This document shows positions 51,117 to 60,459 of a stretch of 64,000 nt of DNA, one piece after another. The DNA is from Candidatus Poribacteria bacterium (lineage in GTDB: Bacteria > Poribacteria > WGA-4E > GCA-2687025), in assembly GCA_026004875.1 (NCBI GenBank), contig BPJZ01000013.1:32681-96680 (forward strand). The letters run 5' to 3'. Both the position numbers and the translations under genes were made by a program. Numbering within the stretch: position 1 is the stretch's first letter; every line of letters begins with the position of its first letter. Below the pieces are notes generated by a model. It was given only the letters and a program-made list of their open reading frames with translations, was not told the origin of the DNA and made no database searches.

Positions 51117-51410
51117 AGGATCAACTACCAAATGTTGCTCGTGCTTCTTGTGTCTTACTTGGGGACAACGGCCGCCGTTGGGGCCTGGGTTACGGCGAGG
51201 CGAGCCGGTGTGTGACAAACGCTGGAAGGCGCCGGACGCGGCATCACGGCGGCGCTGCCCCGACCTTCTCTCTCCGTCCGGCTAGAACCGCTGCGATTCT
51301 CAACCCAAAACAGCACTCTAAGTATAGGCCGAAACGGGGAGATAAGCAAATCGGGACCTCCGCGCGAATCGGCTCTATTCTGGGTTCTGCAAGGAGATGA
51401 GAGACCGTGT

Positions 51411-51440
51411 AAGGGACGGCGGCTCCTGCCGCCGTCCCTT
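51411..51440 (-). terminator. Strong hairpin 15 nt downstream of the ARPP-1-like gene
   Basis: Perfect 13-bp stem AAGGGACGGCGGC-TCCT-GCCGCCGTCCCTT; no clear U-tract on either strand. Confidence 0.5.
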
Positions 51441-51454
51441 GCGTGGATCATCTG

Positions 51455-52522
51455 TCAGTCAATGATGACGCGAAGACGGCCACGGGAGCGGAGGAAGTCG
51501 TTCCGATCCAATTCCTCGGGCGGGAAGGCGAACAGGTGGATCACCCGCTCCTGGTGGATCAACGCCAGTCCCTTCGGATCGCCTGGGTGGTGGGCTTTTA
51601 GCTGGGCGTGCTCTCCCAACCCGACCGGGGCCGGAACTCTCTGGGCCTCTCTCAGTGCTGCCTTTGTCCGCTCGACGAACCGGCGGGCCTCTTCTAGGGA
51701 GAGCACCGTCCCGGTGGTCCAATCGTCCTGGATTGCTTCGGCGGCGTAGCCGCTGAGAACCCGATGGCGGACCTCCCGCCAGGTCGTCGGGTGGTCGAAA
51801 ACCTCCAGCCCTAGCACGCGATCGCCCACCGCCACGAGCGCTCCGACCTGTCCGGCCACCAGGCCGATCGGCTTAACCAGCTCCTCAACGGATCCCCGTC
51901 GGCGGCGATAGAGTTCGGTCAAATCCTCGGTGGGAGAGGACGTCTCAGCACGAGCCAGTCTCCGAGAGACGGCCTGCCACACCTCTCCCTGGACGTCTCT
52001 GCCGTCGAAGGCGGCGAGGAGTTTCTCTGCGCGCAGTTGCGCTGGAGCAACCGCCTCAGCGACTTCGAAGCGGTCCGCCGCTTCTTCTCTTTCCTCTACC
52101 TGCTCTTCAGAGGTTCGAATGGGCCTCTCCTCGTCCTCGTGCGTCCGGGCCCGCCGGGAAGGGCATGAGCGGTCCCTTCGTGGGCTCCAGCGTCTTCGCT
52201 CGACGCAGCTGACGGGGATTTCGTACGCCTTGTTGGGGGCAAGGAGCAGCGAGACGTTCACCACCCGGTTTTGCCAACCGCCGACCAGGATCGTCCCTTC
52301 GGGGATCAGGACGGTCTGCGCCCCCTTAATGTGAATGCGAAGCCTCTCAACCGTCCCGGTCTCCGGAATCAGGACCCATCCCTGATGAAGCGCCTCTTCT
52401 AGTGTGACGTAGTCCCGCTCGGGGGCGTGCTCGGCGACGATCGGAAAGACCGAAAAGACCTCCCGAACGGTCTGCGGAACCTCCAGCTTCCAGGTGTGCA
52501 ACCACTCAGAGATTCGACTCAT
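51455..52522 (-). CDS. ARPP-1-like domain protein
   Basis: 'DYVTLEEALHQGWVLIPETGTVERLRIHIKGAQTVLIPEGTILVGGWQNRVVNVSLLLAPNKAYEIPVSCVERRRW' resembles the ARPP-1 family. Start at MSRISEW. Confidence 0.75.
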   Translation of the reverse strand: MSRISEWLHTWKLEVPQTVREVFSVFPIVAEHAPERDYVTLEEALHQGWVLIPETGTVERLRIHIKGAQTVLIPEGTILVGGWQNRVVNVSLLLAPNKAYEIPVSCVERRRWSPRRDRSCPSRRARTHEDEERPIRTSEEQVEEREEAADRFEVAEAVAPAQLRAEKLLAAFDGRDVQGEVWQAVSRRLARAETSSPTEDLTELYRRRRGSVEELVKPIGLVAGQVGALVAVGDRVLGLEVFDHPTTWREVRHRVLSGYAAEAIQDDWTTGTVLSLEEARRFVERTKAALREAQRVPAPVGLGEHAQLKAHHPGDPKGLALIHQERVIHLFAFPPEELDRNDFLRSRGRLRVIID

Positions 52523-52902
52523 GGCAGCGTGTCCTCCTGAGAAACCGACTCGTGGAGCGGGTGCCCTCCCCTTTTGGGGCTCCCTCCTGCTCCGGTTGGA
52601 CCCCTGCGACAAGGACCGCGGCGACCTGTGTGGCGGGGGTTTCCATCACTTCTTTATTGGGGACGGTTGGACGAATCTGACTAATAGCCCGGGACGCTCG
52701 AATTTGGCGCGGATGAAGGGCTTGGCGAACGGAACCTCTTGTTAGGGACGGGGGCGCTCCGGCCCTTTTAGGCTTTCGAGCTCAACCTGGGACGGTTGTT
52801 TCTCGTCTGTTATAAAACCGTGTCATGGCGATATCCTTCTTTTTGATCCCCCCTGAGGGGAGAGGCGAGGAGCGCCAGGAGAGAGGAAGGGAGGCAGACT
52901 TC

Positions 52903-53667
52903 ATGCCGCGCAAGCTGACCGAAGAGCAGATCGCCGCTTATCAACGCGACGGATTCCTAGCCTTTGATCGGTTGCTGCCCGAGTCGGAGGTGGACGCGCT
53001 TGTTGCCCGGCTCCAAGAGCTGGTCGAGTCGCCGCCGACGGGGCTGCGCATTCAGGTAGAACCGCGTGTTCAGCGGGGGGAGGCTCAGGCGCCCTCCTAT
53101 TTTGAGTCCATCCGGAAGGTAGAAGGGCTGGTCGAAAACGACGAGCTATTCCTTAGGTTGGCCCGCCATCCGGAGATCCTCCCGCGCGTCCAGGACCTCC
53201 TGGGCGAAGAGCTGCTGATGTTCCGGGACGCCCTGATGATGAAGCCGCCCAAGATCGGCTCGGAGAAACCCTACCACCAAGACTCCGCCTACTGGCGAAT
53301 TGAGCCGATGGACCTCTGTTCCATCTGGGTAGCGCTGGACGACGCCACCTTAGAGAACGGGTGCATGCGGATTATCCCTGGAAGCCATCTTTGGGGGCTT
53401 TTGGAGCACAAGCGGATTCGAGATTTTCAGGTGGACGAAAGCACGTTGGATCGGAGCGGCGAAGTAGCCGTTCCGCTCCATCGGGGAGGGGTGCTCTTCT
53501 TCCACAGTCTTGTGTTGCACGCGACGGACGACAACCTTTCCGATCGCCCGCGCAAGGCGATGATTGTGAGCTATATGCGGGCTAGCTCCCGATGGACGGG
53601 GCCGCCTCAGGCGGAGCCGAACTGGCTGATGCTCGCTCCGGAGGTCCGTCGCGTGCGATCGGTGTAG
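52903..53667 (+). CDS. Phytanoyl-CoA dioxygenase (PhyH) family protein
   Basis: 'LTEEQIAAYQRDGFLAFDRLL', 'KPYHQDSAYW' (HxD), 'LVLHATDDNLSDRPRKAMIVSYM'. Confidence 0.95.
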   Translation: MPRKLTEEQIAAYQRDGFLAFDRLLPESEVDALVARLQELVESPPTGLRIQVEPRVQRGEAQAPSYFESIRKVEGLVENDELFLRLARHPEILPRVQDLLGEELLMFRDALMMKPPKIGSEKPYHQDSAYWRIEPMDLCSIWVALDDATLENGCMRIIPGSHLWGLLEHKRIRDFQVDESTLDRSGEVAVPLHRGGVLFFHSLVLHATDDNLSDRPRKAMIVSYMRASSRWTGPPQAEPNWLMLAPEVRRVRSV

Positions 53668-53743
53668 AGGACCGGACCGCTCCCCTTCCGATTCGGAGGA
53701 CCCTCGGCTAGTTTGTTAAACGGACAACGAAGAGGTTGAAACG

Positions 53744-55945
53744 ATGAGTCTAAGCGGTATTTTTAAAGGGAAAGAGTGCCCGTTTGCAGGTAGCTTTACA
53801 AAGATTGCACAGAAACTGACCGTAGTCCTCTGGGGAATAGGGCTTCTCTGGATCGCTTCGCTGGCACGGGGGGAGCCGATCGCGCGGGCGACGTTCGTCC
53901 AAGAGCCGCCGGAGTTAGACGGGTTGACGGACGATCCGGTTTGGCAGCTGGCTGAACCGGTGGACTCGTTTGTTCAGATTCGGCCGTTTTACGGAAGGCC
54001 GGCCTCCGAGCGGACTCAGGTGCGAGTCGTTTATACGGAAACCCATCTGTACGTTGCCTTTGACTGTTTCGTCTCCGATCCGGGCTCCATCGTCGCTAAC
54101 ACCACCCAGCGGGATGAGGGGTTCTTTCTAGACGATCACGTTGGGGTGCTGTTGGACACCTTCTACGACCGTCGGAATGCGTACGCCTTTTACGTGAATC
54201 CGCTGGGCACTCAGCGGGACATGCGGATCACCAATGAAGGACTGACCCAGCGCGGACGCGGGCCTGGCGGCGGGGACACCTCCTGGGACGCCACCTGGGA
54301 GGCCGCCGTTGCCCGGCTGGAGGATCGCTGGAGCGTTGAGATGGCGATCCCGTTCGCGGAGATGCGCTTTGCCAACGATCGCGACCGTTGGGGGGTCAAC
54401 TTCTGGCGCTCCATCGAAAGTCGGGAGGAGGAAGACTCCTGGGCGGACGTGGGCTCCCGGGAGTACAGCGTCTCTCGGTTCGGGACGCTGATAGGGATTG
54501 ATCCTTCCCGCTTGGATCGTGGGCCTCGGTTGTGGATTACCCCGTACGGGACGCTCAGCCCGCAAAGTCGGACGGGAGGGTCGTGGAGACTTTCTCCAAA
54601 GACGGGCCTCGATCTTCGATATCCCCTGGCTGAGGCGACACTCGACATCACTCTGAACCCGGACTTCGCCCAGATTGAAGCCGATCCAGGCCGTGTGAAC
54701 CTCAGCGACATCGAGCTTCGGCTTCAGGAGAAGCGGCCCTTCTTCCTAGAAGGTGGGGAGCTTTACCGAACCCCGTTGGAGCTGTTCTACTCCCGTCGCA
54801 TCGAGGACCTGAAGTTGGGGGCCAAGCTGGCCGGGCGCTTTGGCGGTCAGGAGATCGCCGCCGTTACCGCCGAGGCGGAGCCCTTGAACGAGGAGGCGTT
54901 TCAGCGGGAAGGTCGCTCCAACTTTACCGCCATCCGCTACCGGCGGACGGTCAACCGCTGGCTAGATGTGGGGCTGCTGGGAACCAATCGAATCGCTTGG
55001 CGCTCAAACCGGATCAACGGCGCCGCTGGTCTAGACGGGACGGCGCGTCTCCCCGGGGAGATCACCCTTTTGGCCCAGTATTCCCGAAGCTGGACGGACG
55101 ATCCGGGCGATCCTCACGACTCAAGCGACGACGTCTCTTGGCGAGGGGATCATGCGCTGCTGGTCCATGCGGAGCGCCGAGGGCCCAACTCCCAGTTCGA
55201 GGTGAACTACATGGACGTTGGCCCCCACTTTGAGGTGGACAGCGGCTTTATCCCGCGCGTGGACCGTCGAGGGTTCTCTGCCGAAGGGGGCCTTGGGTTC
55301 CGCAGCGACAAGCTGCTTAACAACCTCTGGGCCCGAGCCAACTACGAGCGGCTAACCGACTCTACCGGCCGCCTGACCAACGAGCGGGTCGAAGTGGGCG
55401 GGCGCGTGGGGATCGGCGACTTTTTCGCCTTCTTCTCGGGAAATCGGTACTACCACCTCGACGAGGAGTTGAATCGGACGTTTCAAGACGAGACGGTGGA
55501 CCTGTTCACCGGTTGGTTTCCGCCGCGCTACGTTGGGATTCGACTCTTTCAGAACATCGGGTACCGAAACGGGGAACGTTCCTGGTTTCTTAGTCCTGAG
55601 CTGACCCTTCGGCCGACCGAATCCTGGTCGTTGGAGCTTTCGGCACAGCGGGAGCTCCGTCGGAAGACGGGGCAGGAGCCCTGGAAGGTGGCTAACCACA
55701 TCGTGCGGCTCTCCAGCCGTTATCGGTTCACCCTTCGCACCTTCTTGAGCGGCTCCTACGAGACCAATCGGGACGGTCTTCACCGGTTCTTTCTCCTCCT
55801 GGGGACCGAGTATCGGCCCAAGTCTTATCTCTTCATCGTCTTTCAGCGGAATCGGTTCTTAGAAGGCGAGACGCCCGAAACGCGCGAAGAGATCGTCGAA
55901 AACGCCCTGTTCCTAAAGTTATCCTATCAATTAGGCGTTCTGTGA
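53744..55945 (+). CDS. CBM9-like/DUF5916 outer-membrane protein
   Basis: 'PPELDGLTDDPVWQLAEPVDSFVQIRPFYGRPASERTQVRVVYTETHLYVAFDC' and 'LNPDFAQIEADPGRVNLSDIELRLQEKRPFFLEG', then beta-barrel-like C-terminus. Confidence 0.9.
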   Translation: MSLSGIFKGKECPFAGSFTKIAQKLTVVLWGIGLLWIASLARGEPIARATFVQEPPELDGLTDDPVWQLAEPVDSFVQIRPFYGRPASERTQVRVVYTETHLYVAFDCFVSDPGSIVANTTQRDEGFFLDDHVGVLLDTFYDRRNAYAFYVNPLGTQRDMRITNEGLTQRGRGPGGGDTSWDATWEAAVARLEDRWSVEMAIPFAEMRFANDRDRWGVNFWRSIESREEEDSWADVGSREYSVSRFGTLIGIDPSRLDRGPRLWITPYGTLSPQSRTGGSWRLSPKTGLDLRYPLAEATLDITLNPDFAQIEADPGRVNLSDIELRLQEKRPFFLEGGELYRTPLELFYSRRIEDLKLGAKLAGRFGGQEIAAVTAEAEPLNEEAFQREGRSNFTAIRYRRTVNRWLDVGLLGTNRIAWRSNRINGAAGLDGTARLPGEITLLAQYSRSWTDDPGDPHDSSDDVSWRGDHALLVHAERRGPNSQFEVNYMDVGPHFEVDSGFIPRVDRRGFSAEGGLGFRSDKLLNNLWARANYERLTDSTGRLTNERVEVGGRVGIGDFFAFFSGNRYYHLDEELNRTFQDETVDLFTGWFPPRYVGIRLFQNIGYRNGERSWFLSPELTLRPTESWSLELSAQRELRRKTGQEPWKVANHIVRLSSRYRFTLRTFLSGSYETNRDGLHRFFLLLGTEYRPKSYLFIVFQRNRFLEGETPETREEIVENALFLKLSYQLGVL

Positions 55946-55982
55946 CGCGGGTTCCTCGCGGAACGGAAAGAGGAGGGCGTTT

Positions 55983-56756
55983 GTGCGACGGATCGGACCG
56001 GTCTGGGTCTTGTTGCTGGCACTCGGGTTGTTGGCCTGCTCCAGGGTGGAGGAGCGGACAGATCGCATCGTCGTCGTGACCGACGCGACCTATCAGCCGT
56101 TTGAGTTCTTCGATGAAAACCGGCAGATCGTTGGCTTTGATATCGACCTGATGCGAGAGATCGGCAAACGGGCCGGGTTTGAGGTGGAGTTTGTCCATCA
56201 ACCCTTCGTTGGCGGCCTGGCCGGAATCGAGTCCGGTCAGTACGACGCGATGATCTCCGCGATGACGATCACCGAGGATCGAAAGAAGACCTTTTTGTTC
56301 AGCGATCCTTACTACGACGCCGGTCAGATAATCGCCGTTCGAGAGGATCAGCGCGGGATCACGGGGCTGGAAGACCTGCGCGGACGGAAGATCGGCGTCC
56401 AGCGAGGCACGACCGGCGCTCTGTTGGCTCAGACCGTTCCCGGTGCAGCGGTGCTCGAGTACGACACGATTGACCTGGCCTTTTTGGCGCTCCGCAACGG
56501 GACAGTGGACGCAGTGATCAACGACGAGCCGACCTCTCGGACGATTGCGCGGACCAAGGGGGGCTTCCGACTGGTCGGTGTGCCGTTGACCAACGAGCAG
56601 TACGGGATCGCCTTTCGGAAGGATCGCGCCGACCTGGCTGAGCGGGTGAACCGGGCGCTGGCCGAGCTGAAGGCCGACGGCACTCTTCGACGGCTTCATC
56701 AGAAGTGGATCGTCGAGTACGCCGGCGCGGAGGCCTCAGGGGCGCCATCGGAGTAG
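55983..56756 (+). CDS. Polar amino acid ABC transporter substrate-binding lipoprotein
   Basis: Lipobox 'LGLLACSR'; 'IVVVTDATYQPFEFFDENRQIVGFDIDLMREIGKRAGFEVEFV'. Confidence 0.93.
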   Translation: MRRIGPVWVLLLALGLLACSRVEERTDRIVVVTDATYQPFEFFDENRQIVGFDIDLMREIGKRAGFEVEFVHQPFVGGLAGIESGQYDAMISAMTITEDRKKTFLFSDPYYDAGQIIAVREDQRGITGLEDLRGRKIGVQRGTTGALLAQTVPGAAVLEYDTIDLAFLALRNGTVDAVINDEPTSRTIARTKGGFRLVGVPLTNEQYGIAFRKDRADLAERVNRALAELKADGTLRRLHQKWIVEYAGAEASGAPSE

Positions 56757-58884
56757 GCGCAAGCTGTTGGAGACAAGAAGGAGCGAAATCCCCGTGTCGG
56801 CCGCGACGGCCAGCCAGAGCGGGGAGAGCCCGACGGCGGCCAGGAGGACGATCGCTAGCTTGGAGCCGATCGCCACGCTGACGTTGGTCTGAAGCATTCG
56901 GCGCGTGGCGCGAGAGATGCGCACAGCTAACGGTAGCTTCTCCAGATCGTCGCCCAGGAGGATCACGTCGGCAGTCTCGCGGCTCACGTCTGTGCCGGCG
57001 TGGGCCAACGAGACCCCCACTGTCGCGGCGGCCAGGGCGGGAGCGTCGTTGATCCCATCGCCGACCATCGCAGCGCCGTGGAACTCCCGGACTAACTCCT
57101 GAACGCGGGCGACCTTCTCCTCAGGCAACAGACCGGCCCGGTAGTCGCTTAGGCCGATCTGCTCGGCGATCCGACGGGCGACCGGCTCGGCGTCGCCGGT
57201 CAGCATTTCGATGCGGCGAACCCCTAACCGACGGAGCGCTTCGATCGCCCCTCGGCTCTCCGGACGAGGCGGGTCGTCTAGGACGATCGCCCCTTCCAGT
57301 CGCTCCCGAGTTCCGACGAGGACCAGCGTGTGCCCTTCCGCTTCGAGTCGATCTAGCTCTGGCTTCCAGGCGTCAAGGGGGGTTCCCAGCTCCTCGAAGA
57401 GGCGCCGGTTTCCAACGATCTGTTCTTGGTCTCCCTGGCGGAGAATTCCGCCCCGTCCGGGAAGGGCGACGAATTCGCCCCGATCCTCAAGCTTCAACCC
57501 GCGCTCCTTGGCCGCCCGAACGATCGCCTGCGCCAGCGCGTGCTCCGAGTGCTGCTCGATCTCGGCGGCTGTCTGAAGAAGCTCCTCTTGCGTGCTGAGG
57601 GCCATCGGAATCAGCCCGACGACCGACGGGCGGCCTTGGGTCAGCGTGCCGGTCTTGTCAAAGGCAAACGCCCGAAGACGGCCGAACTGTTCCAAAAAGA
57701 CACCCCCTTTGATGAGGATTCCCATTCGGCCGGCGCGGGTCAGGCCGCAGGTCACGGCCACCGGGGCCGAGAGCACCAGCGCGCAAGGACATCCAGCGAC
57801 CAGCACCTACCAGGCTGCGATAAAACCAGGTCTCAAAGGGCGCACCAAACGCCAACACCGGTACCGCGGTTAATCCGGCGGCGACCAGCAGGAGCAACGG
57901 CGTATACGTCCGCGCGAAGCGGTCCACAAATCGCTCGGAGCGCGATTTTGCCTGTTCTGCCTGGGCGATCAGCTCGATCATGCGGGAGAGGACCGTCTCC
58001 TCTGCCGGCCGCTCCACGCGAAATTCGATCGTTCCGGCGTCGTTGAGCGTCCCAGCGTAGACCGGATCGCCGACGGACTTAGGCACCAGTCGGGACTCGC
58101 CGGTGATGGCCGCTTCACTGACCTGGGTCTCTCCACGAAGAATCGTCCCGTCCAGCCCGATCCGCTCGCCGGGGCGGGCGACCGCCACGTCGCCGATCTG
58201 CGCCTCTTCGACGGGCAAAGTGACGATCTCCTCCCCCCGTCGAACGCGCACCTGCTGAGGCATCTCTTGAACCAGCGCCCGGACGGCGTGCCGCGCCCGC
58301 GCTACGCTGAGCGATTCTAGCAGCTCCGCAACGGCAAACAAGACCACAACGGCGGCCGCTTCGCTCCACTCGTCGATCGCGACGGCGCCGAGAACGGCGA
58401 CCGTCATCAGCAGGTTAAACGTGATCCGTCCCTGACGAAGCGCCACCACGGCGTTCCAGTAGACGCGATATCCCCCAACCAGCGCTGCCAGGGCCAACGG
58501 CAGATGAGAGCCCCACCCCTCCAGGCCGAAGGCGTGAAGGCCAGCGCCGACCAGCCAACACGCGCCGGCGATCAGGATTTCGGCCAGCTCCCTCTTAGAA
58601 ACCCCTCCCTCATGATCGTGGTCGGGCTCGTGGGCGTGCTCGTGTTTGTGGTCGTGGGCCTTGGAAGGAGCCTCCAGCGCAATCCCGTAGCCGATCGCCC
58701 GGACGGCTTCGCAGATCGCTTCCGGCGGGCAGGGAGGGTCTTCCACCTCTACCTCCAGCCGCCCGGCCATCAGGTGGGCCTGGGCCGCCCGCACGCCGGG
58801 AACCGATCGGGCCGCATTGGCCACCTTTTCAGCGCATCCCGGGCAGTCCATTCCACTGATCCGAAAGCGGTACCTTTTCTTCAT
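56736..58884 (-). pseudogene. Heavy-metal translocating P1B-type ATPase (Zn/Cd/Pb type), split by one apparent 1-nt frameshift
   Basis: N-terminal HMA 'ISGMDCPGCAEKVANAARSVPGVRAA' and His-rich linker; second frame 'VLVAGCPCALVLSAPVAV...FDKTGTLTQG...GDGINDAPALAAATVGVSLA'. Removing one base at ~57807 joins them. Confidence 0.9.
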
Positions 58885-58960
58885 CAGCCGGCCTCTTCAA
58901 CCGAACGAAGAGCGATCGCTCTAACTGAGCGTCTATTTTAGCCTAAACTAAACCCTGAAC

Positions 58961-58988
58961 ACTCGTCAACTCAAACTCGTCAACTTAA
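58961..58988. repeat. 14-nt tandem repeat x2 upstream of the P-type ATPase
   Basis: ACTCGTCAACTCAA / ACTCGTCAACTTAA. Confidence 0.6.
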
Positions 58989-59013
58989 AGGGGTAAGGCG
59001 ACTTTTTGTGCTT

Positions 59014-60429
59014 TCACCTTCCGATCGTTTGAGCCGGGGCGAGAGACCCCAAACAGCGAAGAAGTAGATCGCTCAGAAGTGCGTGCTCGCTGATCCGGCT
59101 GGATTTAAGGAGAAAGTCCACCTCCGCCATGGCCTGAAGCGCCGACTGGAGCTCCTCGGTCGTGTAGTAGTTCGCGTCCCGCAGGGCGACGTAGCAGGCA
59201 TAGGGCTTTTGTTTTAGAAGGTTCAGCGTTGCGGCTTGGGGAAGCTGGGAGACGGCTTCCTCGGGCCACTGCCGATAGATGCCCTCCCGAAAGGCGGAAT
59301 AGCTCAACCGGGGCGAAACGCGGGGCAACGTGCCCTCCTGCTGGAGGAGCTTCGCTTGAAGCATCAGCCGAACGTGGCGGGTGAGCATGGCGAGGATTTT
59401 CAACGCCGGCTCGCCCTGCTGAATCAGCCGGTGCAACGCCCGGAGGGCCTCTGGAGCCTTTCGCTGGCCGAAGGCGTCGGTCAGATCGAAGAGGGAGACC
59501 GTGGATTCGTCGGAGACGACCGAGAGCACGTCGGCGACGGTGATCTGTTCTCGATCCTCAACGTAGGCGATCAGCTTCTCAATCTCGTCGACGAGCGCTT
59601 GGAGATCGTCAGCGGTGCGGTGGCGGAGCAGTCGGGCTGCCTCTGGTGCAATGCGCTTGCCAGCCCTTTGAATTTGATCGTCCAGAAACCGGTCCACGGC
59701 ATCTTGCCCCCGGACTCGTTGTTCCTTGAGCGTGTCCACGTTGGCGAGTGTGGCCACCGACTGGAGCCGGCTCAGCAGCTTGGCTGGGGGCGCCTCTGAG
59801 AGGACAAACAGGATGACCGAGGTGGGAGGGATTCCCTCTTGCACCCATCGGAGGAGAGTCTCTAGGTCGGAGCCGTTTCCGCTCGATTCGGGAACCGGTA
59901 GGTCGGCAAGCTGCCCAGGGAGGGCGTCCAACGTCGCCAGGAGATCGGGGTCCTCTTCGGCGATCTGTTCCCGGAGAGAGTGGAGCCGGCTTCGAAACTC
60001 CGGGTCGGTGAGCGGCATCGGGGTTACGTCCAAGGCGCGATAGAGCAGCTCCAGCGCCCGAGAGGGGTCTCCGGCCTCCAAGGCCTCTCCCGCCCGTCGA
60101 AGGAGCGCGACCGGGTTGACGGCCCCAGTGCTGGAAAGGAACGCTGGATCGCGAAGCACCAGAACGCGCCGAGGAGCGCCCATAGGAACCGTCTCCGCGG
60201 CGGCGATAAGCTCTGGAACCGTCGCCGTCTCTCCGTCCAGGTGTTCCAAGCACATCTCCCGCCAGGGTCCGGACTCCGGCAGAAGCGCTTCGATCACCAG
60301 CTCCACAAGACGGTTCAGCAGGTACCGCTCCTGCCCAAAGAGCACGTAGAGGGGGGAGACCTCCCCCCTGCGAATTGCGCGAGGAATCTCTTGAATGTTC
60401 CGCAGTGTCCCCGGACTCTCGCGTCTCAT
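59014..60429 (-). CDS. holA: DNA polymerase III delta subunit, with an internal insertion
   Basis: 'SPLYVLFGQERYLLNRLVELVIEALL', 'RVLVLRDPAFL', 'LRHRTADDLQALVDEIEKLIAYVEDREQITVADVLSVVSDE', 'LFDLTDAFGQRKAPEALRALHRLIQQGEPALKILAMLTRHVRLMLQAKLL'. Confidence 0.93.
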   Translation of the reverse strand: MRRESPGTLRNIQEIPRAIRRGEVSPLYVLFGQERYLLNRLVELVIEALLPESGPWREMCLEHLDGETATVPELIAAAETVPMGAPRRVLVLRDPAFLSSTGAVNPVALLRRAGEALEAGDPSRALELLYRALDVTPMPLTDPEFRSRLHSLREQIAEEDPDLLATLDALPGQLADLPVPESSGNGSDLETLLRWVQEGIPPTSVILFVLSEAPPAKLLSRLQSVATLANVDTLKEQRVRGQDAVDRFLDDQIQRAGKRIAPEAARLLRHRTADDLQALVDEIEKLIAYVEDREQITVADVLSVVSDESTVSLFDLTDAFGQRKAPEALRALHRLIQQGEPALKILAMLTRHVRLMLQAKLLQQEGTLPRVSPRLSYSAFREGIYRQWPEEAVSQLPQAATLNLLKQKPYACYVALRDANYYTTEELQSALQAMAEVDFLLKSSRISEHALLSDLLLRCLGSLAPAQTIGR

Positions 60430-60459
60430 CAGCCGTCAGTCCTTTGTTGCCCTGGTGAA

